Source: Rhizobium binae | GTDB taxonomy: Bacteria > Pseudomonadota > Alphaproteobacteria > Rhizobiales > Rhizobiaceae | Reading direction: 5' to 3' | Assembly: GCF_017357225.1 (NCBI RefSeq) | Contig: NZ_CP071604.1 | Coordinates: forward strand, 2,793,001 to 2,857,000 | DNA length: 64,000 nt | Shown: positions 25,682 through 34,922 of the stretch, one piece after another | Layout of the letters: every line of letters starts with the position of its first letter | How positions within the stretch are numbered: position 1 is the first letter of the stretch | Made by a program: the position numbers and the translations under genes | The notes under the pieces: generated by a model | Databases searched by the model: none | What the model saw: only the letters and a program-made list of their open reading frames with translations | What the model was told of the DNA's origin: nothing

Positions 25682-27961
25682 CTATTTCGTGCGCCTGACA
25701 ATCTTGAGCGGCGTGGCGCTCGGGTTGGGGCCGGCGCTTGGCCTTTCCGGTGCTGCCGGCTCTGCGACCGGCGCCTCGGGCACATCGAAGAGGTTGACGA
25801 TCCTCCGCCAGCGTTCCTCCGCCTGACCGGCAAGTGCGCCGCGCACGCTCACGACAGAATGAAGCATTGACAGCGCGCGGCGGCGGGCATCCTCATCGGC
25901 CGGCAGGAGACGCGGGATCGCAGCCACAGCCGCCTGTTCATCGATGACGAGCATGAGGAACTGATCGCGGATCAGCGCCTTGAAGTCGGCAAGCGTCATC
26001 GCCGGCATAGCATCCTCGGCGCGGCGCATCCGGCGGATGGCGGCAAAGCCGCGTTCGTCGGCTGCGCCATTGGCCATAGCGACATAGAGCAGGCTGCGCG
26101 CCATGCCCTCCCGCAATCCGCCCTTGTCGATCCGGGCTCTCAGTTCTTCGATCCTGGTTTTCAGCACCTGCGCATGCAATGCCGTCTTGCTTGCGCGCCG
26201 ATGCAGCTTCTCGCTCGCAGGATCGATGCCGACGGCTGCCTGCAGGAAGGGAGATCCGTAGACGGCGAGGAAAGTCGCCTCGCTCATCGCCTCGATCCCC
26301 TCGCGCCATGCGTCGAGCCCGGCGACGATCTGGCGCGAAACGATCTGCTCCAGAGCCAGGAAGGGATTGTCCTTAGCCGCGGGGCGGCGCTCTTCCTCGA
26401 CATGGACAGCAAGATCGGCGATCGTCGCCGTCACAGGATTGAGGTCGGAGAGCAGCTCATATTGCAGCCTGAGCGGATGCATCTCGCGCAGCCGTTCGGC
26501 CGTCTGCTCCGTCACCATCGCGCGAACCCAGGGCTGAACGAAAGTACGGTAGAGCGACAGGTTGATTTCAGACACCTTTGCCGCTGTCGCGAAACGCCTG
26601 TCGTCGGCGGCATTGTTGCAGCCGAGTGCGCGGATATCGTCGAGCGTTCTCTGCTCGCAGCGCATGATCCAGTCGCCCTCGACGAGATCGCCACCCACGG
26701 TCGCATCGGTCTTGGCTTCGAAGATCGCCTCGTAGAGGCCGGGCGGCAGCGCATCGATCAGGTCGATATTGCTCGAAAATTCCCCATGTTCCTTGCGGGC
26801 GACGCCGGCCGACACGAAGATGCCGAGATGGCCGACAGTCTCATGCACTGTGTAGACGATCGTCTGTCCGTGCGAGCGGATTTCGTTGACGCTGTCATAG
26901 AGATCGGTAATCCAGCCGAGCGCCTGGGCCGGCGGCGTGATATTGTCGCCCTTCGAGCAGAAGACGACGATCGGCGCGCGAATGTTCCTCAGATCGACCG
27001 CCTCGCCTTTCGAGGTTTCGATGCGGCCGGCGGCGAGATTGTTGCCGACGAAGAGCTCATCGACGATGAACTGGATTTCCTCTGCATTGAGGTTGACGTG
27101 GTTGCCCCACCATTGCTCGAAGCCGAGATAGCGCGGCGCCTCGGTGTCGATCTTCGAATAGAGATTATATTGCTTGGTCCAGAGCGTATTGGCGGGGTTC
27201 TGGTTCTCGAAATTCTGCACCAGCCAGGCGCCATCGAACTTGCCTTGGCCGAGATCGCCGGCAAGCGCCGTCAGCCAGGAGCCGCCGAGCAGGCCGCCGG
27301 TATAACGCATCGGATATTTGCCGCGTTCGCCCGCCCAGTAGGAAAGCGGCGCGCCGGCAATGATGATCGAGCCAAAAAGCTCGGGGCGCATGGCAGCCAG
27401 CATCATGACGGCCCAGCCCGCCTGGCAGTTGCCGATGACGCAGGGTTTGGCATCGGCATCTGGATGCAGCGAAATGACCTTTTCCAGGAAGATCGCTTCC
27501 GACCGCGCAATGTCCTCGATCGTCTGGCCCGGAACCGGCTCCGGAAGGAACCCGATGAAATAGCAGGGGTGGCCGGCCGCGAGGGCCACGCCGATTTCGC
27601 TATCGGCCTTGAAGCCGCCGATCCCCGGCCCGTGACCGGCGCGCGGATCGACCACGACGAAGGGCCGGCGCGTCTCGTCGATCTGGATGCCTGCGGGCGG
27701 GACGATGCGCACCAGGGCATAGTTGACCGGCCGCTCCAGCGTGCGCCCGTCGAGCAGCACCTCCGGCGTGAAGCTCAGCACATGGGGTGCCGCCGCTTTG
27801 GCATGAAGCCGGTATTGATTGCCGCGTTTTCGCATCACGTCCCAGAAGAGGACACTGCGCTGGGTGGCGTCCCGGACATAATCCAGGGCCATGCCAGCCG
27901 GACCGAACTGCGTCGCAAGGTCGAACTTTGCGAGATTGGAAGGATACCACATGCCAAACAT
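25682..27961 (-). CDS. DUF3141 alpha/beta-hydrolase (PHA-synthase-like) protein
   Basis: This 759-residue protein has an alpha/beta-hydrolase region at residues 90-400 similar to class I PHA synthases, with a lipase-box-like GNCQAGWAV whose Cys is in the nucleophile position, then FCSKGDNITPP (candidate Asp) and HETVGHLGIFVS (candidate His). The C-terminal 300 residues are helical and specific to DUF3141. A strong AGGAGGTTTGAC precedes the ATG. It heads the operon with pta, ackA and fabI, in the place of orfA in the S. meliloti phosphate-stress operon. The reaction is unknown; polyester synthesis or acyl transfer is a guess. Confidence 0.78.
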   Translation of the reverse strand: MFGMWYPSNLAKFDLATQFGPAGMALDYVRDATQRSVLFWDVMRKRGNQYRLHAKAAAPHVLSFTPEVLLDGRTLERPVNYALVRIVPPAGIQIDETRRPFVVVDPRAGHGPGIGGFKADSEIGVALAAGHPCYFIGFLPEPVPGQTIEDIARSEAIFLEKVISLHPDADAKPCVIGNCQAGWAVMMLAAMRPELFGSIIIAGAPLSYWAGERGKYPMRYTGGLLGGSWLTALAGDLGQGKFDGAWLVQNFENQNPANTLWTKQYNLYSKIDTEAPRYLGFEQWWGNHVNLNAEEIQFIVDELFVGNNLAAGRIETSKGEAVDLRNIRAPIVVFCSKGDNITPPAQALGWITDLYDSVNEIRSHGQTIVYTVHETVGHLGIFVSAGVARKEHGEFSSNIDLIDALPPGLYEAIFEAKTDATVGGDLVEGDWIMRCEQRTLDDIRALGCNNAADDRRFATAAKVSEINLSLYRTFVQPWVRAMVTEQTAERLREMHPLRLQYELLSDLNPVTATIADLAVHVEEERRPAAKDNPFLALEQIVSRQIVAGLDAWREGIEAMSEATFLAVYGSPFLQAAVGIDPASEKLHRRASKTALHAQVLKTRIEELRARIDKGGLREGMARSLLYVAMANGAADERGFAAIRRMRRAEDAMPAMTLADFKALIRDQFLMLVIDEQAAVAAIPRLLPADEDARRRALSMLHSVVSVRGALAGQAEERWRRIVNLFDVPEAPVAEPAAPERPSAGPNPSATPLKIVRRTK

Positions 27962-28370
27962 GTCAAACCTCCTGACTCACCGATCTCGACCGGGAGCTCA
28001 AAGACCTCATTGCTGAAAGCCGGTATTTTCGTTTTCGTCCGCATGAAATGCGTGGCAGCATTGCCGGCCATATGCGCTCTTAGCAGGTGCAGCATAAGCG
28101 GGGCGCGCCGCAGCGCCAACGTATTTTACGGTAGGTTACGCGCCGTTTTTAGCCCGCTTTCAAGCAGTTGCGTTCAAGGAATTGTCACAGAGGAAATGTG
28201 GTTTCCCGGGCAGCCCGACCTTTCGGAAACACAGGTCGTCCATTCTTGACGTAAGACAATTCCGATGGGACCGCAATCCTGCGCTCAGAGCCGGGTGACG
28301 CCGCGTTCGGCGCCGCCCGGGCCATCGCCGGCCGCGCTGCTTCCATGAGGCGGAGCCGATCCGGAGCGTG
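27962..28370. other. intergenic region between the ABC operon end and the DUF3141 operon
   Basis: These 409 bp carry no supported gene. It should hold the promoter of the DUF3141-pta-ackA-fabI operon on the minus strand and the 3' end of the ABC efflux operon on the right. I looked for a Pho box (two CTGTCAT-like repeats 11 bp apart) and found only weak partial matches, for example around 28181-28200. Confidence 0.4.
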
Positions 28371-29591
28371 TCAGGCATTGGCCCGCAACGCGGCGCCGAG
28401 CGGCAGCCGCGCGGCCGCCAGCGCCGGCAGCGCGCCGCCGATCACCCCGACTGCCAGCCCGAGCAAACCCGCCACCAAGAGCACATCCGGCGTCACGACC
28501 AGCTGAAACGCCATCTTGGTGTTGTTGGCGCCCATCGTGCTCGCCTGCCAGCCGTCAAAGGCGAGCCGGGAGGCGATGGCACCGATTGCCGCTCCGACAG
28601 CCGAGAGCAGCACCGCCTCCGCCCAGGTGGCGGCAAAGGCCGGAAGGCGGGCAAAACCGAGGAGGCGCAACGTCGCGGTCTCGATGGCGCGGTCGGAAAC
28701 CGAGCTCATCATCGTGTTCAGGGCGCCGGCGGTCGCGCCCACCGCCATCAGAAGCGCGATCGGCCAGCCGAAGAGGCGGATCAGGCTTTCCGTGCGTTCG
28801 GCCTGGCCCGCATAGAGATCGGCCTCGGAGACGGCAGCGAGCGGCGGACCCGGCAAGGTGGACAGCCGTTTCCGCAGCGCCGCCAGCGCCCTTTCCGGAT
28901 CGCCGCCGGCAAGCCGCACCCGCAGACTCTGCACCTGCCCCTGCCGGTCGAAGGCCGATTGCACCGCCTCCATATCCGCCCAGATCTCGGATTCGAATGC
29001 GCTGCCGCCAGATGTGAAATGGCCAGCGACCCGCCAGTCGACCGCGCCGAGCCGCACCGTGTCGCCGACGGCAAGGCCCGGAAAGGCATCCGCGAGGGCC
29101 GCGCCGACGACGATCTCACGCCCGCCCGGCGCAAACAGCCGCCCCTCTGAAAGCCGGGCGCGTTCGCGCATGGCAGGTCCGCCCGGATCCATACCCCTCA
29201 GTGACAGCGTCTGCTCGACGCCGTCGGCGCCCTTAATATCGACGGCCACGACCACCTCGCGCGACATCGCCGATCCGCTCGCCCAATCGCCGGGATCGGC
29301 ACGGGTAATCCCGGTGTCGCCACTCGCCGCCGCGAGGCTGCGGATCGCCTCGGCGGGCACGTCCGAGCCAGCCTCCTGGTTGGTGCCGCCGGCTAGGATG
29401 ACGGCGATGTCAGGGGAGCCCGCCCCGGCAAGCGCTGCCTCGAAGCCGCGCGCCATCGCCAGAAATCCGGCGAGCACCGCCACGACGAGCACTACCGACA
29501 GCACCATCGACAGCGATATCGCGCGCCGCCTCGGCAGGCTGCCGAGATTGACTCTGATCATGAGAAAGATCTGCTTGAGCGTTGATGACAT
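28371..29591 (-). CDS. MacB/FtsX-type ABC transporter permease (second permease)
   Basis: This 406-residue permease has one membrane segment near residues 26-48, a large periplasmic domain (about 50-260) and three more segments near 275-300, 320-345 and 370-395. That is the FtsX/MacB topology, used for mechanotransmission rather than classical transport. The conserved PLGAALRANA type ending is present. It begins 4 nt after the preceding permease stop and is the last gene of the four-gene set. It probably pairs with the product of 29596 as a heterodimer. Confidence 0.83.
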   Translation of the reverse strand: MSSTLKQIFLMIRVNLGSLPRRRAISLSMVLSVVLVVAVLAGFLAMARGFEAALAGAGSPDIAVILAGGTNQEAGSDVPAEAIRSLAAASGDTGITRADPGDWASGSAMSREVVVAVDIKGADGVEQTLSLRGMDPGGPAMRERARLSEGRLFAPGGREIVVGAALADAFPGLAVGDTVRLGAVDWRVAGHFTSGGSAFESEIWADMEAVQSAFDRQGQVQSLRVRLAGGDPERALAALRKRLSTLPGPPLAAVSEADLYAGQAERTESLIRLFGWPIALLMAVGATAGALNTMMSSVSDRAIETATLRLLGFARLPAFAATWAEAVLLSAVGAAIGAIASRLAFDGWQASTMGANNTKMAFQLVVTPDVLLVAGLLGLAVGVIGGALPALAAARLPLGAALRANA

Positions 29592-29595
29592 TGGA

Positions 29596-30735
29596 TTATC
29601 TCGTTCTGAAGGCGTTGATGATGGGCAGCCGCATGGCGCTGAAAGCGGGCAACAGTCCGGTCAGCAGGCCGAGCCCAGCGATGATGGCGGCGGAGTTCAG
29701 CAGCACCGCCGCACTGAAGACGAGGCCGAATTCCGGCCCGATCAGAAATGTCGCGAGCTTGGCGAGGATGAGCCCGCCTGCGCCGCCGACAACGAAGATG
29801 AACAGCGTCTCGCCAGCGACAAGCGCCATGATCCGCTCGCGGGAAAAGCCGAGCACCTTCATGACGCCGATTTCGAAGCGACGTTCTCTCACCGCAAACA
29901 TCATGGTGTTCACCGCAATCATCAGGATCGTCACAAAAGCGGCGCCGACGACGAGGCCAACGATCCGGCCGATATCGGCGAATTGCCGGAGGAACGCTTC
30001 GAGGAACTGCTTTTCCGATTGTGTCCTGGTCTCAGCAGTCGAATTGGCGAAGAGCGCATCGATGCGCGCCGCGAGCACGGCCGGCGAAACGCCCTGGCGC
30101 GGACGCACCACGAAGGCATCGACCGTGTCCCGGTCGCGGGCGCGGGCCTCATTGAGCGCATCATTGCGGGCGATGATGAAATAGGTATCGGTGGTGGCAT
30201 CGGCGCCCTCGAAGATGCCCGTGATCGTAAAGCTCCAGTTGCGGCTGCCGTCGGCCCTGATCAGCTGGCTGGTGATGCCGATGCGCTGGCCGACAGACCA
30301 GCCCTGCGCCTCTGCGAGAGCCCGGCCGACCAGCACCCTGTCGCCGCCTTCTGCGAGCGCCGCGATCAAATCAGGCGTAAGTCCAAGTTCCCTCCCATTG
30401 GCCGCGGCGATCGCTTGCGGATCGACGGCGCTGACGGCAACCACGTTCTTTTCGACCTCGACGAAACCCCGCATCCGCGCCGTGTAGGCGACGGCGGCGA
30501 CATCGCCCTCCGCGGCGATCCGGCTGAGATAGGCAAGCGGCAGCGGCAGCCCGCGGCCGGATTTGTTGAAGACGCCGAGCAGATTGTCGCTGGCGGCGGC
30601 CGCCCCCTGGCTGCCGGCAACGAAGCTCGCCGTCAGCCCATAGATCAGGAAGGCCGTGCCGACCGAAAACATCAGCAAGATGGCGCGCAGCCGCTTGCGC
30701 CAGGCATTACGCCGCATGAGCTGGAAGAAGGTCAT
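29596..30735 (-). CDS. MacB/FtsX-type ABC transporter permease (first permease)
   Basis: This 379-residue FtsX-fold permease has a short cytoplasmic N-terminus (MTFFQLMRRNAWRKRLRAIL), a membrane segment near 20-40, a periplasmic core-like domain to about residue 255, and three C-terminal segments including VRERRFEIGVMKVLGFSRERI, the family's coupling motif. The ATG overlaps the stop of the ATPase gene by 4 nt. The substrate is unknown; sets of this layout usually export lipids, peptides or small toxic molecules. Confidence 0.84.
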   Translation of the reverse strand: MTFFQLMRRNAWRKRLRAILLMFSVGTAFLIYGLTASFVAGSQGAAAASDNLLGVFNKSGRGLPLPLAYLSRIAAEGDVAAVAYTARMRGFVEVEKNVVAVSAVDPQAIAAANGRELGLTPDLIAALAEGGDRVLVGRALAEAQGWSVGQRIGITSQLIRADGSRNWSFTITGIFEGADATTDTYFIIARNDALNEARARDRDTVDAFVVRPRQGVSPAVLAARIDALFANSTAETRTQSEKQFLEAFLRQFADIGRIVGLVVGAAFVTILMIAVNTMMFAVRERRFEIGVMKVLGFSRERIMALVAGETLFIFVVGGAGGLILAKLATFLIGPEFGLVFSAAVLLNSAAIIAGLGLLTGLLPAFSAMRLPIINAFRTR

Positions 30736-31541
30736 CGGCCCGCCCTTTCGTCGCTGACGAATTCACCCTTGTTGAGATGCAGCGTGCGCCGGGCGAAGGC
30801 GGCGGCCTCGGGATCATGCGTGACCATGATGATGGTCTTCTGGAGGTCGCGATTGAGAAAGCGCAGCATCTCCAAGATATCATTGGCCGATTTTCGATCG
30901 AGATCGCCGGTCGGTTCGTCGCACAGAAGAAGTTCTGGATCGCCGACGATGGCGCGCGCGATGCCGACACGCTGCTGCTGCCCGCCGGACATGCTCGTGG
31001 GAAACTGCCGTTGTCGCCCGGCAAGCCCGACGAGCTCCATGACCGTATCGACGCGGGCCCGCCGCTCCCGTCGCCCCATCGGCTTCAGAAGCAGGGGCAG
31101 CTCGATATTCTCCGCCGCATTCAGCATCGGCAGCAGATTGTAGAACTGGAAGACGATGCCCATGCTGTGCGCCCGCCAGGCCGCCCTGGCGCCCTCGCCC
31201 ATCTGCTCGAGATGGCTGCGTCCGATCCGGATCTCTCCGGCATCGGGGATGTCGATGCCGCCGAGCATGTTGAGCAGCGTCGATTTCCCCGAGCCGGACG
31301 GCCCCATCACCGCGACGAAGTCGCCGCGCGGAATGGAAAGGTCGAGGCCGGAAAAGATCGGGATGGTCTCCGTCCCGATCCTGAACGCCTTTCTGACGCC
31401 GGCAAGGGCGATAAAGTGGTCTTTCGTGTCGGTAATCGCATTGCTCCTTGGTGATGGAATATCGCTATCGTAGAGGGCGTCCTCGACCTTCGAGGCCCCT
31501 GCGGGGCACCTCAGGATGCGGCCGGAGAGAGGGCCAGCCAT
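30732..31541 (-). CDS. ABC transporter ATP-binding protein (MacB/LolD type)
   Basis: The Walker A motif GPSGSGKST, Q-loop VFQFYNLLPMLNA, signature MSGGQQQRVGIARA, Walker B LLLCDEPTGDLD and H-loop VTHD are all present, giving a complete LolD/MacB-type ATPase. The true start is doubtful. The ATG at 31541 lies inside an intergenic repeat and adds about 35 repeat-coded residues. AAGGAG is placed 7 nt before an in-frame ATT at 31436, just ahead of the family's natural start, so a rare ATT start may be used. The gene overlaps the next permease by ATGA. Confidence 0.85.
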   Translation of the reverse strand: MAGPLSGRILRCPAGASKVEDALYDSDIPSPRSNAITDTKDHFIALAGVRKAFRIGTETIPIFSGLDLSIPRGDFVAVMGPSGSGKSTLLNMLGGIDIPDAGEIRIGRSHLEQMGEGARAAWRAHSMGIVFQFYNLLPMLNAAENIELPLLLKPMGRRERRARVDTVMELVGLAGRQRQFPTSMSGGQQQRVGIARAIVGDPELLLCDEPTGDLDRKSANDILEMLRFLNRDLQKTIIMVTHDPEAAAFARRTLHLNKGEFVSDERAGR

Positions 31542-31613
31542 ACGGCACTCCGGTCAGCCCTCATCCTGAGACGCCGAGCCCAACGGCCGGAGCCTCGAAA
31601 GACGGCGGCGGGT
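31479..31613. repeat. intergenic palindromic repeat, copy B (inverted pair)
   Basis: The left arm (31479-31519, CGTCCTCGACCTTCGAGGCC then GGGGCACCTCAGGATG) is an imperfect reverse complement of the right arm (31560-31613, CTCATCCTGAG then GGAGCCTCGAAAGACGG). The pair could fold into a long hairpin. It supplies the last codons of the membrane fusion protein gene and the apparent first codons of the ATPase gene. Confidence 0.7.
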
Positions 31614-32739
31614 GATGATCGCCCGCGCTGCCCTCACCAACCACAAGCCGGATGCGCGCCGCCATCGCGGGCCGTATGCCGGAAGGCGGCGCCGTAAGCG
31701 ACAGCCGCAGCGTCACCGTCCCCTTCTCCCGGGAAATGACGGGCGCGATCTTCGCCACTTCAACCGCGAATGGCCGATCGGGAAAACCGTCGAGCACCGC
31801 CTCACCTGCGAGCCCCGGCCGCATCAGCGCTATATTGGCCTCGGCCACATCCGCATCGATGACCAGGCTTGCCGTATCGGTAATCGCGAGTAGGCTTTCA
31901 TTCTCCCGCACGCTGTCCTCGCGCGACAGCACGGTATCGCCGACATGGGCACCGAGCCGCGTCACGGTGCCTGAAATCGGCGCGGTCACGACAAGCGCCT
32001 CGACCTGCTCGCGCGCCCTGTCGATAGCCAGCATGGCCTTAACGAGATCCTGCCGGGCCTGCTCCGCGCCATTCTCGGCGGTGTCGAAAGCCGTTTTCGC
32101 CTCCTCCAGCGCCTGCGCCGACATCGCATCGCGCCCGGCAAGCCGCTCGATGCGCGTGAGAGAAGACCCCGCCTGCGCAAGCGTGATCTTCCTCGCCTCA
32201 AGCGCCAGCTCCGCCGCCCGCTCCGATATCTCCGCGCCCCGAAGCGCAAACCGAGCGCCCACATCGTCCAGCCGCACCAGCACCTGCCCCACCGCGACCT
32301 TGTCGCCCGTCTCGACCTCGACGGCGACGATCCGGCCCTCATATTTGGAAAAGACGATGGCGGTGTCGGGGGCCACGACGGTGCCGGAGCCGGTAACTTC
32401 ACGGGTCGGCAACGTCATGCGGTTCGCCCCATCATTAACTGGAGCCGGCCTGCCCTCGACAGCGGCACCGCCTCCGGCCGGCGCCTCGCCTTCATGAGCG
32501 GATGTCGCAAGCTGGCCGCCCGAAAATGCCGCAATCGCGGCTTCGACACATTCCAGCGTCTGAGGTCCAGAGAGAGGAACCAGGGCCAGCGATGCCGCAG
32601 CAAGGAGGAGCATTGTCCAAGGGATGATGCGCCGCCGGGCAAGAGGCTCCGGCGGCTCGGTCTTGAAGGCCGCCGGCTCGGTCGAAAGCGATCTCAGCTT
32701 GGCGGCAAGGTCTCGGTCATGTTCTGATGTCGTGTTCAT
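31561..32739 (-). CDS. HlyD/MacA-type membrane fusion protein
   Basis: This 392-residue periplasmic adaptor has a membrane segment near residues 40-58 (IIPWTMLLLAAASLALVPLSG). It then has a biotinyl-lipoyl half (VEVETGDKVAVGQVLVRLDD), a coiled-coil hairpin around 170-230, the second lipoyl half (APISGTVTRLGAHVGDTV) and a beta-barrel region. It would link the ABC permeases to the outer membrane. I start at the ATG at 32739 (MNTTSEHDRD); the ATG at 32751 is an alternative, and the open frame to 32967 reads through repeat C. The last 15 or so residues are repeat-coded. Confidence 0.8.
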   Translation of the reverse strand: MNTTSEHDRDLAAKLRSLSTEPAAFKTEPPEPLARRRIIPWTMLLLAAASLALVPLSGPQTLECVEAAIAAFSGGQLATSAHEGEAPAGGGAAVEGRPAPVNDGANRMTLPTREVTGSGTVVAPDTAIVFSKYEGRIVAVEVETGDKVAVGQVLVRLDDVGARFALRGAEISERAAELALEARKITLAQAGSSLTRIERLAGRDAMSAQALEEAKTAFDTAENGAEQARQDLVKAMLAIDRAREQVEALVVTAPISGTVTRLGAHVGDTVLSREDSVRENESLLAITDTASLVIDADVAEANIALMRPGLAGEAVLDGFPDRPFAVEVAKIAPVISREKGTVTLRLSLTAPPSGIRPAMAARIRLVVGEGSAGDHHPPPSFEAPAVGLGVSG

Positions 32740-32829
32740 GCCGACAAACATCGCCGACGCGGCCGAAATCGCGACCTCGAACACGATCCGGGACGTCCTT
32801 GATCGCGATTGAGTACCCGGCAGTGCCCC

Positions 32830-33030
32830 CGTCCTTCGAGGCCCTGCGGGGCAGCTCAGGATGAGGGCGGAGAGAGGGCGGCTTGCCTCGTCGGAGGGAA
32901 GAACAGCATGCCAGCGGCCCAGACTGTGAAACACGGCACACCGATCACACCAGCGACGCGGCACCACGATCAGCCCTCATCCTGATGTGCGGGGGTCAGA
33001 GGCCGAAGCCTCGAAGGACGGCGGCGGGTG
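32830..33030. repeat. intergenic palindromic repeat, copy C (inverted pair)
   Basis: The left arm 32830-32867 (CGTCCTTCGAGGCC, CAGCTCAGGATGAGGG) and the right arm 32974-33030 (CCCTCATCCTGA, AGCCTCGAAGGACGG) are reverse complements over most of their length, separated by about 105 bp. It lies between the membrane fusion protein start and the AraC gene end and matches copies A, B and D. Confidence 0.75.
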
Positions 33031-33076
33031 GCTGCGCACCACAGCCCGGCCATTCTCGATGAAACAGCGGTGGCCC

Positions 33077-34090
33077 CTACCCCTCCGCCTTCCTCTGCCG
33101 CCAGGCCACTGGCGTCATATCCGTCACCCGGCGGAATTCACGGTTGAAATTGGACTTGGTCTGGAAGCCGACCTCGAACATCACCTCGGTCACCGGTTTT
33201 TCGGTTCCGGCAAGCAGGCGGCAGGCCTCGCCGACCCTGTAATCATTGACATATTGCGAGACGTTCTTGTCCATCGCCCGATTGATCGCCGCCGAGATCT
33301 GGCGCGCGGGTATGCCGGCCTTGCGGGCCAGCCGGTCGAGATTGAGATTGGCGTCGCGATAGAGCTTCTTTGCCTCCATCAGCGCATCGACAGTTGCGAT
33401 CGTCTCCCTGTCCTCGGTCGTTTCGGGCCTCGGCGCCGTATCCACCGTTTCAGCCGGCGCCCGGCTGCGGCTGGCCGCAGCCGCGGCAATACCGAGAATG
33501 ACGAGGGCGACAAGATTGCCGATGCTGATTAGCGTCAGCGCGTGCTCGCCATACGCCCAGGTGAAGTCGAAGAAGACGAAAGCATCGACGGCGGCCGACA
33601 GGCACAGCGCCGCCGCCGCGAAAATGATCGCTCGATAGGCCGGCACCGCTCCCTCGAAAGGCGCAAGCCGGAGCGCATCCGCACCCGACCGCATCAGCAG
33701 CAGGATCGCCAGGGCGTAACCGACGAAGATGAGCACCAGCGTGATGTCGATCGCTTCCCGCCAGAATACCATCAGCAGCAGGATGACGGCGGCGGACACG
33801 GCATGCAGCACAATGCGCGCCGGCAATGACCGCCGGCTCGTCCTTACCAGCCTGGAAACGCCGGCATAGGCAAGCGGCGGCACCATCGCCGCAATGACCG
33901 GTGCGATCACGCCGACCGCCTGCACCCCATAGCCCCAGCGCAGACCGGAAAGGACGGATTGCAGCACGGAGAGCAGGATGAGCGCCAGAAACGGTCGGTT
34001 GGGCTCCCCCTCCTCGTCTCGTTTGAAGACGATGACGAAAAGGATAAGCAGCAGAACGGCAACGACGAAGGGGAGCGGAATGAACAGCAT
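33077..34090 (-). CDS. membrane-anchored AraC family transcriptional regulator
   Basis: This 337-residue protein has an N-terminal half with about seven hydrophobic segments (from MLFIPLPFVVAVLLLILFVIVF to LISIGNLVALVILGIAA, near residue 210). A linker follows, then an AraC helix-turn-helix domain (LNLDRLARKAGIPARQISAAINR and VTEVMFEVGFQTKSNFNREFRR). Membrane-bound AraC regulators of this layout sense signals in or at the membrane. The ATG at 34090 (after GCAGGTCC) gives a natural membrane start; the ATG at 34138 is also possible. It lies upstream of the ABC efflux genes in the same orientation and may control them. Confidence 0.75.
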   Translation of the reverse strand: MLFIPLPFVVAVLLLILFVIVFKRDEEGEPNRPFLALILLSVLQSVLSGLRWGYGVQAVGVIAPVIAAMVPPLAYAGVSRLVRTSRRSLPARIVLHAVSAAVILLLMVFWREAIDITLVLIFVGYALAILLLMRSGADALRLAPFEGAVPAYRAIIFAAAALCLSAAVDAFVFFDFTWAYGEHALTLISIGNLVALVILGIAAAAASRSRAPAETVDTAPRPETTEDRETIATVDALMEAKKLYRDANLNLDRLARKAGIPARQISAAINRAMDKNVSQYVNDYRVGEACRLLAGTEKPVTEVMFEVGFQTKSNFNREFRRVTDMTPVAWRQRKAEG

Positions 34091-34235
34091 GGACCTGCGG
34101 GATCGGAAGGGCGAATGGATGGCCATCATCGCCGACATCGTCGTCCGGCGCGACCTCCATCATGTTTTAGGACCCGATTTTTTGCGCGCATTTTTGGATC
34201 GGAGTCCACCGAGTGAGCAAGCCGGGAACGCCGGA

Positions 34236-34817
34236 TCAACGGCGATCCAGGAATTCAATGACGCGCGCGGTGAGGAGCGCGGTCGCATCCGCGTCATAGG
34301 ACGGCAGCGAGCTGTCGGCGAAATAATGCTGGTCGCCAGGGTAAAGGAAAAGCTCGGCGTCCTCGACCGTCGCGACGATCTCGCGGGCGGCATCGATATC
34401 ACCCTCCCCGACGAAGATCGGATCGTTGTCCATGCCGTGGATCTGGACCGCGACTCCGTCCGGCCAGGGTCCGAAGGCCCATTCGCCGCTGATCGGCAAG
34501 CAGGAATAGAAAAGCAGAGCTCCACAGGCCCCGGGCCGCGTTTGTGCCAGCTTCTGCGCCGGCAGCACGCCGAATGAGAAACCGGCATAGACAAGTTCGG
34601 CAGGCAATTCGTCAGCGACCCGGACGCCGCGCTCCCGGATGGCGTCGAATCCGATCTCGCCAATATAGGTAAGCCCCTCTTCGATACTCCTGAACGTGCG
34701 TCCGCCGAACAGGTCAGGCGTGTGCACGACATGGCCGGCCGCTCTGATATCGTTGGCGAAGGCGTGCACTCCAGGCGTCAGTCCCTGCGCGTGATGGAAC
34801 AACAAGATTTCAGCCAT
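34236..34817 (-). CDS. dienelactone hydrolase family protein
   Basis: This 193-residue alpha/beta-hydrolase matches the dienelactone-hydrolase family (MAEILLFHHAQGLTPGV, PDLFGGRTF). The nucleophile is Ser81 in GFSFG where classical dienelactone hydrolases have Cys; the Asp is in HGMDNDPIF (about residue 130-132) and the His is His164 (GDQHYF). GGAGGCGCCT before the ATG at 34817 sets the start. Such proteins hydrolyse small esters or lactones; the substrate is unknown. Confidence 0.75.
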   Translation of the reverse strand: MAEILLFHHAQGLTPGVHAFANDIRAAGHVVHTPDLFGGRTFRSIEEGLTYIGEIGFDAIRERGVRVADELPAELVYAGFSFGVLPAQKLAQTRPGACGALLFYSCLPISGEWAFGPWPDGVAVQIHGMDNDPIFVGEGDIDAAREIVATVEDAELFLYPGDQHYFADSSLPSYDADATALLTARVIEFLDRR

Positions 34818-34922
34818 AGGCGCCTCCGGCCGAGATCGGCACATCTGATAGGTTCTGAGCAGTCCGGATTTTGGCTCGCGGCGGTCGTCTCCGATGTCGT
34901 ACCTCTGCCGCGATGACCGGTT

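Noticed and set aside
26174..28249. A 691-codon open frame on the plus strand opposite the DUF3141 gene
   Set aside because: It is the antisense phase of a GC-rich gene. Its composition (many Arg, Asp, Gly, His) is unlike a real protein and the minus strand has clear family motifs and a strong ribosome site.
27962..28370. Pho box for the pta-ackA operon
   Set aside because: Expected from S. meliloti, but no pair of CTGTCAT-like repeats in the right spacing was found by eye.
28858..31143. A 761-codon plus-strand frame across the ABC permeases
   Set aside because: Antisense to three overlapping transporter genes with intact motifs; it has no domain of its own.
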